A DNA stretch of 64,000 bases from an uncultured Clostridia bacterium (GTDB lineage: Bacteria; Bacillota; Clostridia; Oscillospirales; Acutalibacteraceae). The DNA is taken from NCBI GenBank assembly GCA_946187325.1, contig CAMHQC010000006.1, positions 1 to 64,000 of the forward strand. Direction: 5' to 3'. The notes under the pieces are model-generated. The model was not told the DNA's origin and did not search any database. It was given only the letters and a program-made list of their open reading frames with translations. Positions 29,653 through 37,880 of the stretch are shown here, piece after piece (positions within the stretch are counted from its first letter, which is position 1; each line of letters opens with the position of its first letter). The translations under genes were made by a program, and so were the position numbers.

Positions 29653-30240
29653 TTATACATTTCCCATTTTTACAGCTTGTAAAAAATCTTTAGCTTCATT
29701 ATTGGGATTTGCTTTTTTTGTTGCCTCAATATCATACCAAACATATTCTAATCCGTGAACAATAATAGGAATACTATTTCCAAATTTGTTCTTGATAAAT
29801 CCCTCAGATTGTAATCGGTTGGCAACTTCTGCTGCGATATTTACAAGTTCATAATGACCTACGGGACCCTTACCAACATATTCGTCATTTTCATCATACT
29901 CATCTTCTTCGGACTCATAACCGATATCGGTGATTCCGTTTTCATTATACCAATCAAAAAGCGCGTCAGTTATTCTGTTCGGTTCAAGCGGATCTATTAC
30001 AGATGTCTCATCTTGGCTCCAAAAGGCGTAATTCCAGCGTTCTTCGTCATATTTGCCCGCACCGTCACAAAAATCTTCGGTATTGTAACTTACAGCTAAA
30101 GAAGAAACGTTTTCGAATCCACTATATTGAAAATCCTCATTTGAATATACAAAAAACGATATAGCGTAAATTCCGTTATCATCCCAATCGGATACGATTT
30201 CTTTAATTCTATTATATATTATTTCTATTATATCTGTCAT
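29653..30240 (-). CDS. Hypothetical protein, DUF4303-like
   Basis: ORF with start MTDIIEIIYNRIKE after AGGTGAT; acidic globular sequence; family call is tentative. Confidence 0.55.
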   Translation of the reverse strand: MTDIIEIIYNRIKEIVSDWDDNGIYAISFFVYSNEDFQYSGFENVSSLAVSYNTEDFCDGAGKYDEERWNYAFWSQDETSVIDPLEPNRITDALFDWYNENGITDIGYESEEDEYDENDEYVGKGPVGHYELVNIAAEVANRLQSEGFIKNKFGNSIPIIVHGLEYVWYDIEATKKANPNNEAKDFLQAVKMGNV

Positions 30241-30303
30241 GTTATCACCTAAAAACAAATATATCACTTTTTTAAGTTATTGTCAAAAAAACATCTTTAT
30301 GTA

Positions 30304-30349
30304 GTGTGTCCCACCGGACTGTTTTATTAACGCCCTTTCGAATCCCTTA
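30304..30349 (-). repeat. Truncated tRNA-tail mirror unit S3
   Basis: Minus strand GGGATTCGAAAGGGCGTTAATAAAACAGTCCGGTGGGACAC, matching the Arg-locus unit start. Confidence 0.5.
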
Positions 30350-30389
30350 CTCAGAAAACAAAAACGACCCGATGGGTCGTTTCTGTTTT

Positions 30390-30531
30390 GGCTGAGCTGG
30401 CGTACTTTTTAAGTAATAAAGAATTATATCTCGAATCGTACGGCTTGTTAAAAGGATAGTGTGATAAACGCTCCTCCCTAAAAATGTCCCACTGGGACAT
30501 TTTCTTTACGGTCGGCTTCGAATCTCTTGTC
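30390..30531 (-). repeat. tRNA-tail mirror unit S2
   Basis: Hairpin AAATGTCCCagtGGGACATTTTT; AACAAGCCGTACGATTCGAGA; tail CTTCGAATCTCTTGTC. Confidence 0.65.
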
Positions 30532-30578
30532 TCAATCAAAAAAAATAAGGAACCAACTCAAAAGAGCTAGTTCCTTAT

Positions 30579-30724
30579 TTGGCGGAGGACAAGAATATAT
30601 CATAAATGCGAGGACTTTGTTCTCGAACCTTACGGCTTGTTCAAAGCTAAAGTATCATAAACGCTCCTCGTTAAAAATGCTCCACTGGAGCATTTTCTTA
30701 ACACTCGGCTTCGAATCTCTTGTC
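30579..30724 (-). repeat. tRNA-tail mirror unit S1
   Basis: TGGCGGAGGACAAGA (30579-30593) to inverted CTTCGAATCTCTTGTC (30709-30724); hairpin AAATGCTCCagtGGAGCATTTTT. Confidence 0.75.
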
Positions 30725-30774
30725 ATAAACCAAAATATAAAAGCCATATAGCCTAATAGGCTATATGGCTTTTA

Positions 30775-30864
30775 TGGCGGAGGACAAGAGATTCGAACTC
30801 TCGCGCCGGTCACCCGACCTACTCCCTTAGCAGGGGAGCCTCTTCACCACTTGAGTAATCCTCC
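30775..30864 (-). tRNA. tRNA-Ser(GCT)
   Basis: GGAGGAT acceptor, long variable arm, anticodon CTGCTAA, CCA. Confidence 0.95.
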
Positions 30865-30881
30865 GTATTTGGTGAACTTAT

Positions 30882-30970
30882 TGGCGGAGAGGAAGGGATT
30901 CGAACCCTTGGTCCCTCGCGGGATCACTAGTTTTCAAGACTAGCTCCTTAAACCACTCGGACACCTCTCC
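30882..30970 (-). tRNA. tRNA-Ser(TGA)
   Basis: GGAGAGGTGTCCGAGTGG...CTTGAAA...CTCTCCGCCA. Confidence 0.95.
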
Positions 30971-31038
30971 GTGCTTATTTCAGCAAATGTAATAATATCA
31001 TATTTAGAGTATTTTGTCAATACAAGAGCGTGGATTTC

Positions 31039-31068
31039 TTGACAAATTATATGACATATTATAAAATA
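31039..31068 (+). promoter_or_regulatory. Sigma70-like promoter for the tRNA-Arg locus
   Basis: TTGACA (31039-31044), 17-nt spacer, TAAAAT-type -10, followed by tRNA at 31085. Confidence 0.6.
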
Positions 31069-31084
31069 TACAGTATAGATAATT

Positions 31085-31123
31085 GCGCCAATAGCTCAGT
31101 AGGATAGAGCGTTCGCCTCCTAA
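31085..31123 (+). pseudogene. 5' half of tRNA-Arg(CCT), interrupted at the anticodon loop
   Basis: GCGCCAATAGCTCAGTAGGATAGAGCGTTCGCCTCCTAA; continues at 37516. Confidence 0.85.
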
Positions 31124-31197
31124 TACTTTGTTCGACCATACACTTTTGGGGTAAAAGTGATTGTTACCCTGTCAAAATTTAATTAAGTTTTTTACAC

Positions 31198-31274
31198 GCG
31201 TCAATAGCTCAGTTGGATAGAGCGCAAGCCTCCTAAGCCTGAGGTCGGGGGTTCGAGCCCCTCTTGGCGCGCCA
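31198..31274 (+). tRNA. tRNA-Arg(CCT), complete, island-borne
   Basis: GCGTCAATAGCTCAGTTGGATAGAGCGCAAGCCTCCTAAGCCTGAGGTCGGGGGTTCGAGCCCCTCTTGGCGCGCCA. Confidence 0.93.
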
Positions 31275-31278
31275 CGAA

Positions 31279-31320
31279 ACGCCGATAAATACTGATTTTT
31301 TCAGATTTATCGGCGTTCAT
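31279..31320 (+). terminator. Terminator downstream of island tRNA-Arg
   Basis: CGCCGATAAATACTGATTTTTTCAGATTTATCGGCGTTCATTTT. Confidence 0.7.
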
Positions 31321-31368
31321 TTTATTTTTTGATAAATTCTTTGCCTTTTTAAAGCAAGCTCAAAAAAC

Positions 31369-31488
31369 TTGCTAATAAAGGTGTAAGGTCTTGCTAATAA
31401 AAATTAGCAAAAAAACGGAAAATCTGCTAATAAAAAACGTCGATTTGCTAATAAGCTGTTTTTAAAAATTTGCAATATTTGCTAATAA
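31369..31488. repeat. Left-end iteron cluster TTGCTAATAA
   Basis: Copies at 31369, 31391, 31424 (CTGCTAATAA), 31445 and 31479, plus inverted TTAGCAA at 31404. Confidence 0.85.
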
Positions 31489-31587
31489 AAAGGTGATAGG
31501 TCACTTGTTGGAATTACGTTTTTTACTTGTAACTGAATATAAATGATAATAAAAAAAGCAGTTCACATTTGAACTGCTTTTTTTATC

Positions 31588-31775
31588 ATAATGATTTGGC
31601 TAATGTTTTTAATAGTGAAAGTGCTTCGGGATTTCCGATTAGCTTCGTCAATAATTCTATATCTGAGGTATCTTTGTTCTTTTCTGTTTGAGGTGTTTCT
31701 ATTGGTTGTTCTTCCTCAAAGTCAGTTTTCTTATCTCTAACCTCGTAAGTATTAAAGTCAGGTATAACAAAGCTT
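31588..31775 (-). pseudogene. 3' remnant of a gene (…VIPDFNTYEVRDKKTDFEEEQPIETPQTEKNKDTSDIELLTKLIGNPEALSLLKTLAKSL*)
   Basis: Open frame without start codon, in-frame TAA just upstream. Confidence 0.5.
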
Positions 31776-31781
31776 TAAGCC

Positions 31782-33910
31782 TTATTTTACTTTAACCTTA
31801 ACAGTCTTGACAACGGACTTTGATTTGTAATTTGCGTTACCATTTGCCTTTACCGTTACTTTGATGGTGTATTTACCCTTCTTGGCTTTCTTCCATTTCT
31901 TGATTTTAAGTACGCCCTTCTTGGAGATCGTGAGATACTTTTTGATTGTCTTTTTGGCGGACTTGATTTTAAAGCTGAGCTTACCCTGCGCCTTTTTAAC
32001 AGTAAATGTCGCGGCTTTTTGGGCAGCCTTCTTAACCTTTTTGAGCTTGACCGTCTTAGTCTTTGAAGTCACTTTGATCGGGTTGGCTTTCTTTTTGGTG
32101 ACGGTTTTAGCGGGTTCATCCTTTGCGGGCTCGTCCGCGGGCTTTACGCCGTAGAACTCGTCGATCATTTTGCTGTAAGCTTCTACATCATACAAGCCTG
32201 AATAGTCGATACCGCTTCCATCGCTTGCCTGCTTAGTCAGGTCATAATCGAGCTCGGCGCCGTTGTCAACATCCTTGTTATCCTTGGTGATGAACTTATT
32301 ATAACTTGACAGCGTGTAGAAGAACGTCTCGGGAGTGTACGCGATAAACAGTGAGCAGGCTCCGCCTCCGCTTCTTTCGCCGAGGATCGGGAAGCCCTCG
32401 TCCTTCGCGATACAGGGAAGCAGATTTCCGCAGGAATACGAGATGTTGGATGTGATAAAGGCGTATTCAAAATCATAATATACGCTCTTGTCGAGGTCGT
32501 TGATCTCTCCGTCTAAATTCATATCAACTTCGTTATCCATTCTTGTGATGTTTCCTGTAAGCGTCTGAATTTTTCTGTATGCAACAACATTGCTGTCCTT
32601 GTTTTTATTGGTGATCATAGCCATGATATACATAACGACCGCCGCGTTACCGCCGCTGTTGCAGGAAATATCTATAACAAAACGCTTAATGCCCTTTTCC
32701 TTAGCGTAGTCAAGAGACCATTTAAAATTATAAACCGCCTCGTTAACAAACGAATCAAATGCGAAAACAGCTGTATCTCCCGTAACATAAAGCTTTGATG
32801 CCGACTTGTCATCCCACGACTTTACAAGATCATAATCTTTGTATTTATCGCTTCTTAATTCCGACATAGCCCTGCTTTTCTGACTTGAGGCGAGAGTGCT
32901 CATCGCATAGTTTGCCGCAGTTCTGTCACGGAAATCCTCTGACTCGGCAAGTCTGCCAAGCTCATTATATACAGCGGTCCCGGGGGTAATAAACGATAAT
33001 ACCGCAGGGTAGTTTACCGCCGTATGACCTCCGTCGGAGAATACTTTTCCTAGATAAGCAGTTCCGAGAACATAATCAACCATATTTTCCGATAGAAGCA
33101 ATTCTTTTGCTCTACGGGTATCGTCGTTGTACTCGTCCAGCGCTTCGTCAAAGCTTTTTTCTTCGAGCATCGACGCGATTTCAGCCTGAGCGGGTCTGCC
33201 GTAAAGCTTATCAACCGCGAAGCACAGGTCGTTATAAGCCAACTCGACCAGATCCTTGCTGCGCTTGAGAGTATCATAAACCTTAGTGTTTTTGAAGTAA
33301 CAGTCTCTCATTACTATATCGGAGCTATGGATAAAATAAACGTTGTCTTCGCAATACACCGCTGTATTATAGGTCGCGCCGAAAAGGAGTCCGATTGTTG
33401 ACACAGGGAAATAGGTCTTTCCGTCGTACTCGATAATATCGATTTTATAAGACGAAAAGTCAAGATCGAGACCTTTTATTTCTCCCTCGGTGACAGACTC
33501 GTGCTCCTTAATGTAATCCACGTCCAGTTCGGTGCCCTCCGATTTTTCCTTAGCCGCGATAAAGTCCTCGAAATTATCGAAGTGAAGCGTATCCTTTTGA
33601 GCGTCGATTACCATTGTTCCATTAGGATTGGTAACCGTGTAAGTGCCGTCCGCGTTCTTAACCTCGGTCGGCTCGTCAACATAGATATGCTTCAGATAAT
33701 CAACGGTAGATATAAACGCCATATCAGGCATACTGCTTTTGAAAACGCACTTAAGCGTTTCGGTATTCTCCATATTGAAGATATACGCCGTGGTGTCTTT
33801 AGCGCTGATTTCGTCCTCAGCCGCGGACGCGGTCATCGGCAGAGCCGCGCTGATAAGGATCAAAAGCGCAAGAACCACACTGATTGGTGATAATACTTTT
33901 AACCTCCGTA
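31782..33910 (-). CDS. S41 peptidase-like secreted protein with C-terminal Lys-rich Ig-like domain; start codon unclear
   Basis: 'KRFVIDISCNSGGNAAVVMYIMAMI', 'FITSNISYSCGNLLPCIAKDEGFPILGERSGGGA'; signal peptide-like SVVLALLILISAALPMTASAA. Confidence 0.65.
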
Positions 33911-33964
33911 TAAAAATAAACGGCGTTACAGCATTCGATAGGTGCAGTAACGCCGTAAAATGTT

Positions 33965-34630
33965 TTAGTTTTCTTTGAGCATCTTTTTGGCTTTGCCGAG
34001 ATAGTAAATCTGGAAAATGTAGAGGAATACGGTAAAGCAAAGCGATAAGCCCGATAACCAGTTGACGATAGAGCCGAAAACTGTCGCTTCGGCGCCCCAA
34101 CGGCCAATGAAATTCAGAACAAATGTCAAAATGTATAAGATAACCAGAGTCGTGAGTATATCTTTGCCGCGCTTAACCATATCTTGTCTGCCGCATTTTA
34201 CAGACAGAGCCATCAGACCTAAGATAAGGAAAATAGTCGCGAGCATATTGCAAATATTTCCGGCAACCGTCAGAATAGTGTAGAGCCATCCAAAGAAACC
34301 TGTCTGGTTTGCGAAGAAAGACGCCGCAACGGTAAATACAATACTGAAAATCACACATAAAATAGCTTTCTTAAAGTCGGCTTCGTCCTTGCCCGCCTGA
34401 AAATATCCGACTATACTCATAATTCCCGCAACGGCAATTACAATACCCGCAACAAGCGTCAAAGCGCCCGTAACGATAAAAAGAGTTTTTGAAGCGCCTT
34501 GATCGACGTTTCCCGATACCGCGATAAAGCTCAGTATCATACCGACTCCGCCAAGCAGAGCGGCGATCAATGAGATGATTTCGGCGTTAAAAATCTTGCT
34601 AACGCCTTTTGCTGCGTTTGGAAATTTCAT
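33965..34630 (-). CDS. Multi-TM membrane protein, paralogue of 61606-62340
   Basis: RBS AAGGAGAG; MKFPNAAKGVSKIFNAEIISLIAALL compared with MEFPNTARGLKKIFAGEIIGLISVALL. Confidence 0.7.
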   Translation of the reverse strand: MKFPNAAKGVSKIFNAEIISLIAALLGGVGMILSFIAVSGNVDQGASKTLFIVTGALTLVAGIVIAVAGIMSIVGYFQAGKDEADFKKAILCVIFSIVFTVAASFFANQTGFFGWLYTILTVAGNICNMLATIFLILGLMALSVKCGRQDMVKRGKDILTTLVILYILTFVLNFIGRWGAEATVFGSIVNWLSGLSLCFTVFLYIFQIYYLGKAKKMLKEN

Positions 34631-34742
34631 GTTTTTCTCTCCTTAGAATGAAATAATTATAATAAAACGTGAAACGTTTATTACCTATAACAGATGAATA
34701 TAGTCGTACTGTACAGAGCAAGGCGCTTGTTTTGCGTAACCA

Positions 34743-34940
34743 TTACTTCTTTTTATTTCTGAGAAACAACAACCAGCCTACTGTGATCGCCATGGCAAGC
34801 GGAACGACCAGATCGATGATCGGCGAAAACTGATAGCCGCTTCTTGTAATGAAGGTGGTGTAAAGGAAGTCAAGGAGCTGCCACAGGGCAAAACACAATA
34901 CTAAGAATATACAAAATGCCACATACTTGTTCTTTATCAT
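34743..34940 (-). CDS. Small two-TM membrane protein
   Basis: RBS AAAAGGTGAT; hydrophobic segments. Confidence 0.6.
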   Translation of the reverse strand: MIKNKYVAFCIFLVLCFALWQLLDFLYTTFITRSGYQFSPIIDLVVPLAMAITVGWLLFLRNKKK

Positions 34941-35164
34941 CAAATCACCTTTTCCGATATTTGTTTTTTTCTCTCCTTAGACAAATTAAGAATAATAAAC
35001 CAGTCTCCTGTTTATTACCTGACCTTGTAATTCTATCATAAATACGCCATAAGACAATAAGATGTGTCAGAGCGTGACATCTTCTTTTGGAATGGTGTTG
35101 TATTTCAAAGGTACTTCCCTTATAATATAATAGATACAGTATACTTCCATGAGAGGAAAAGCAC

Positions 35165-35758
35165 ATGAAGGATTCCTTTGCCGATACCCTGAAACAATTC
35201 AGAACTGAAAAAAATCTGTCCCAGCAGCAGCTCGCCGATATGCTGTTTGTGGAACGCAGCACGATAGCAAACTGGGAGACGGGACGGCGGATCCCCGACG
35301 CTGTTCTGCTGCTGAGGATCTCCAAATGTTTAGATATGGACATCAACATTTTATTGGAAACGATCGACAACACCGTAGAGGAACCAAACATCATTATGGT
35401 TGATGACGAGAGTATCATTCTAAAGGGCGGTATGTCGGTGATCGGTCATTTGCTTCCCAACGCTTTGGTCACAGGCTTTACTTCTCCGACAGAAGCGCTG
35501 TCATTCGCTCGGTCCAACCGCGTACATCTGGCTTATATCGATATCGAAATGGGAAAACTAAACGGGCTTGAGTTGTGCCGTGAACTGCTGAAAATCAATC
35601 CGCGAACAAACGTCATCTATCTGACCGCCTATCCCGATTACGCACTGGAGGCGTGGAATACCGGCGCCTGCGGCTTTGCCGTAAAACCCCTTTCCGCAAA
35701 ACAGGTGCGCGATCACCTAACGAGACTGAAGTTTCCAATAAGGGGGTTGCGGCTATGA
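35165..35758 (+). CDS. Response regulator with N-terminal XRE HTH and C-terminal REC domain
   Basis: 'LKQFRTEKNLSQQQLADMLFVERSTIANWETGRRIP' then 'IIMVDDESIILKGG...HLAYIDIEMGKLNGLELCREL..NVIYLTAYPDYALEA..GFAVKPLS'. Confidence 0.9.
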   Translation: MKDSFADTLKQFRTEKNLSQQQLADMLFVERSTIANWETGRRIPDAVLLLRISKCLDMDINILLETIDNTVEEPNIIMVDDESIILKGGMSVIGHLLPNALVTGFTSPTEALSFARSNRVHLAYIDIEMGKLNGLELCRELLKINPRTNVIYLTAYPDYALEAWNTGACGFAVKPLSAKQVRDHLTRLKFPIRGLRL

Positions 35759-36960
35759 TGGATTGGACGACATATTTTTCTGCTGTGATAGATTTGACGA
35801 CCTTATTGCTCGGTGTGCTCGGAATACTGATCACTTTTATCCTGCGTGATACCGAAAGTCAGTGGCGGAAATTTTGTGTTTTCTTCTTTTCTGTAATGAT
35901 ATTAAAAACGGTTGCCGCTCTGATCGGTCAGCTTGCCGCTCTGTATTGGAAAAATATACCGCTTAAAACAGCGTGTGATTTCCTCGGCGTTTTGTTTTCA
36001 TCTACCATTATTCCGCTGTTGACGCTTTACATCTTACGCTGTTGTTCGCAGGAGCCCCGCCAATCATTCCTGTGGAAGCTTATCCTCATCCTTTGGGGAT
36101 TATCCGCAGCGGCAGCCATCGGCGACCTGCTGGAACGTACTCTTTTTACAGCCCCGACGCAGGACGGTACAGAGCATAAGCGCTGGTTGATACTGATTTA
36201 TCTGCTTTTTACGGCAATCAGCCTGATCGTCTGCTTTGTCGCGGTGATCCGCAGAAGAAAACAGCTTTCAAAATTCCAATTCATTCTCATATTGGTTTAT
36301 TTGTTGGCGCCTGTTTCTGTTATGCTGCTTGCGATGGAACTGATGCTGTTTGTCGATCAGGGAAAGCGCTATCTCGAGCAAAAGGAAGAAATCGCTAACC
36401 AGAAGGTAAGTCTTGCCGTACTGCAAATGCGTCCGCATTTCATCTACAACACAATGACGAGCATTTACTATCTGATTGATCAGGATGCGGCTAAAGCGCA
36501 AAAGGTAACGCTGAACTTCACCAATTATCTCAGAAAGAATTTTACTGCAATCGCCAAGGAGAGAACCATCCCGTTTACCGAGGAGTTGGAACACACAAAA
36601 GCGTATTTGTCAGTTGAGCAGGTGCGTTTTGAGGGTAAACTGTTTGTGGAGTTTGATACCGATTACACGAATTTCAGACTGCCTCCGCTTACCATTCAGC
36701 CAATTGTGGAAAACGCCGTCAAGCACGGAGTTGATCCCGACCTTGATCCGCTTACCATCTATATTCAAACCCGAGAAGTAAAGAACGGCGTTGAAATAAC
36801 CGTTGCCGACACCGGACCGGGCTTCGGCGCGAAGGACAACGACGAGCCGCATATCGCTTTAGGGAATATCCGCGAAAGGCTCGAAATGATGTGTAAGGGA
36901 AAAATGGAGATCGCTCCGCGCGACAGCGGAACCATAGTCAAAATATATATACCTCAATAA
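35755..36960 (+). CDS. LytS/YpdA-type sensor histidine kinase
   Basis: ATGA overlap with the regulator; TM helices; 'LQMRPHFIYNTMTSIYYLI', 'PIVENAVKHGV', 'VADTGPGFG'. Confidence 0.9.
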   Translation: MMDWTTYFSAVIDLTTLLLGVLGILITFILRDTESQWRKFCVFFFSVMILKTVAALIGQLAALYWKNIPLKTACDFLGVLFSSTIIPLLTLYILRCCSQEPRQSFLWKLILILWGLSAAAAIGDLLERTLFTAPTQDGTEHKRWLILIYLLFTAISLIVCFVAVIRRRKQLSKFQFILILVYLLAPVSVMLLAMELMLFVDQGKRYLEQKEEIANQKVSLAVLQMRPHFIYNTMTSIYYLIDQDAAKAQKVTLNFTNYLRKNFTAIAKERTIPFTEELEHTKAYLSVEQVRFEGKLFVEFDTDYTNFRLPPLTIQPIVENAVKHGVDPDLDPLTIYIQTREVKNGVEITVADTGPGFGAKDNDEPHIALGNIRERLEMMCKGKMEIAPRDSGTIVKIYIPQ

Positions 36961-37002
36961 CGAAGCTGCGTTTACACCGATATATTACAACAAAACTACA
37001 GT

Positions 37003-37039
37003 TAAAAAGTCACTCTCCTAATCAAACAGAGAGTGACTT
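37003..37039 (+). terminator. Intrinsic terminator
   Basis: AAAGTCACTCTCctaatcaaacaGAGAGTGACTTT. Confidence 0.7.
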
Positions 37040-37051
37040 TAATTTTGTATC

Positions 37052-37156
37052 CTATTTACCTTTACTGTTAAGGTCGTTTTTTAGATTTATAAGTGATTGT
37101 ATTAGTTTGCTTTGTTTATTCGCTGTTAAATAAACGCGATACTTCTTATTGGTCAT
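37052..37156 (-). CDS. 34-aa ORF MTNKKYRVYLTANKQSKLIQSLINLKNDLNSKGK, possibly truncated
   Basis: RBS GGAAAGGATTG; resembles the N-terminus of small ORFs carried by Firmicutes integrative elements (recollection). Confidence 0.45.
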   Translation of the reverse strand: MTNKKYRVYLTANKQSKLIQSLINLKNDLNSKGK

Positions 37157-37364
37157 ATAATTCAATCCTTTCCTTGCTTTTTTATACTATTATAAAGTAC
37201 AATATATTTACAGGAAAGTATGCGATAATTCAGTATTATAAGTTGATGTTCGTTCAGTATTAAATTATGTTTTTTGCTTTGAAAAATACAGTAGTCATTT
37301 AGTGATAAAAAATCATTTTTATCACGTTTTTAACAGGGAAACATACAACTTGCAAAACGGCTTT

Positions 37365-37414
37365 TTGCTAATAATCTGCTAATAAGACTATTTGAAAACG
37401 GTTGATATTAGCAA
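37365..37414. repeat. Right-end iteron cluster TTGCTAATAA
   Basis: Copies at 37365, 37376 (CTGCTAATAA) and inverted at 37408. Confidence 0.8.
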
Positions 37415-37515
37415 GTTTTAGTTAAAATCAGATTAACACCCAAACATTGTGAAACCCGCATAAATACTGAATTATTTGGCATTGTTTAAGTCTGAAAAAT
37501 CCGATGCGGGAGGTG

Positions 37516-37559
37516 CTCCTAAGCGAAAGGCCGGGGTTCGAATCCCTTTTGGCGCGCCA
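37516..37559 (+). pseudogene. 3' half of the disrupted tRNA-Arg(CCT)
   Basis: CTCCTAAGCGAAAGGCCGGGGTTCGAATCCCTTTTGGCGCGCCA; GCGAA pairs with TTCGC of 31085-31123; TTGGCGC pairs with GCGCCAA. Confidence 0.85.
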
Positions 37560-37563
37560 AAAC

Positions 37564-37704
37564 AAAAGGGATTCGAAAGGGCGTAAATAAAACAGTCCTG
37601 TGGACTGTTTTTAGCCCGTAGCGTTTATGATATTTTAGCTTTGAACAAGCCACAAGGTTCGAGATTAATCGTTTTATATATATTAATTGTACTTTTGGCG
37701 CGCC
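37564..37704 (+). repeat. tRNA-tail mirror unit U1 (Arg locus)
   Basis: AAAAGGGATTCGAA...CAGTCCtgtGGACTGTTTTT...GAACAAGCCACAAGGTTCGAGA...CTTTTGGCGCGCC. Confidence 0.8.
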
Positions 37705-37742
37705 AAAACAAAAGAGCCTTAACGGCTCTTTTTGTTTTGCTC

Positions 37743-37880
37743 AAAAGGGATTCGAAAGGGCGTAAATAATACAGTCCTGTGGACTGTTTTTAGCCCGTAG
37801 CGCTTATGAGTATTTCAGCAATGAACAAGCCGCAAGGTTCGAGATTAATCGTTTTATATATATTAATTGTACTTTTGGCG
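37743..37880 (+). repeat. tRNA-tail mirror unit U2 (Arg locus), near-identical to U1
   Basis: Near-identical repeat with GAACAAGCCGCAAGGTTCGAGA core, ending CTTTTGGCG. Confidence 0.8.

Larger units (their letters stand above)
31124..37522. mobile_element. 6.4-kb island inserted in tRNA-Arg(CCT), no recognisable integrase
   Basis: CTCCTAA direct repeats at 31117-31123 and 37516-37522; joining the flanks restores a tRNA-Arg; terminal TTGCTAATAA repeats at both ends. Confidence 0.75.

Noticed and set aside
29436-29693. 85-aa and 74-aa ORFs (29436-29693, 30527-30751) with near-identical translations
   Set aside because: Translations of the non-coding tRNA-tail repeats; the similarity reflects the DNA repeat, not a protein family
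30300-30780. Integron cassette/attC interpretation of the tRNA-tail units
   Set aside because: No GTTRRRY core sites, no integron integrase, and unit ends match local tRNA sequence
31369-31488. Possible CRISPR array (regularly repeated TTGCTAATAA)
   Set aside because: Repeat is only 10 bp, spacing is irregular (about 20-35 bp), some copies are inverted, and there are no cas genes; better explained as iterons or arm sites
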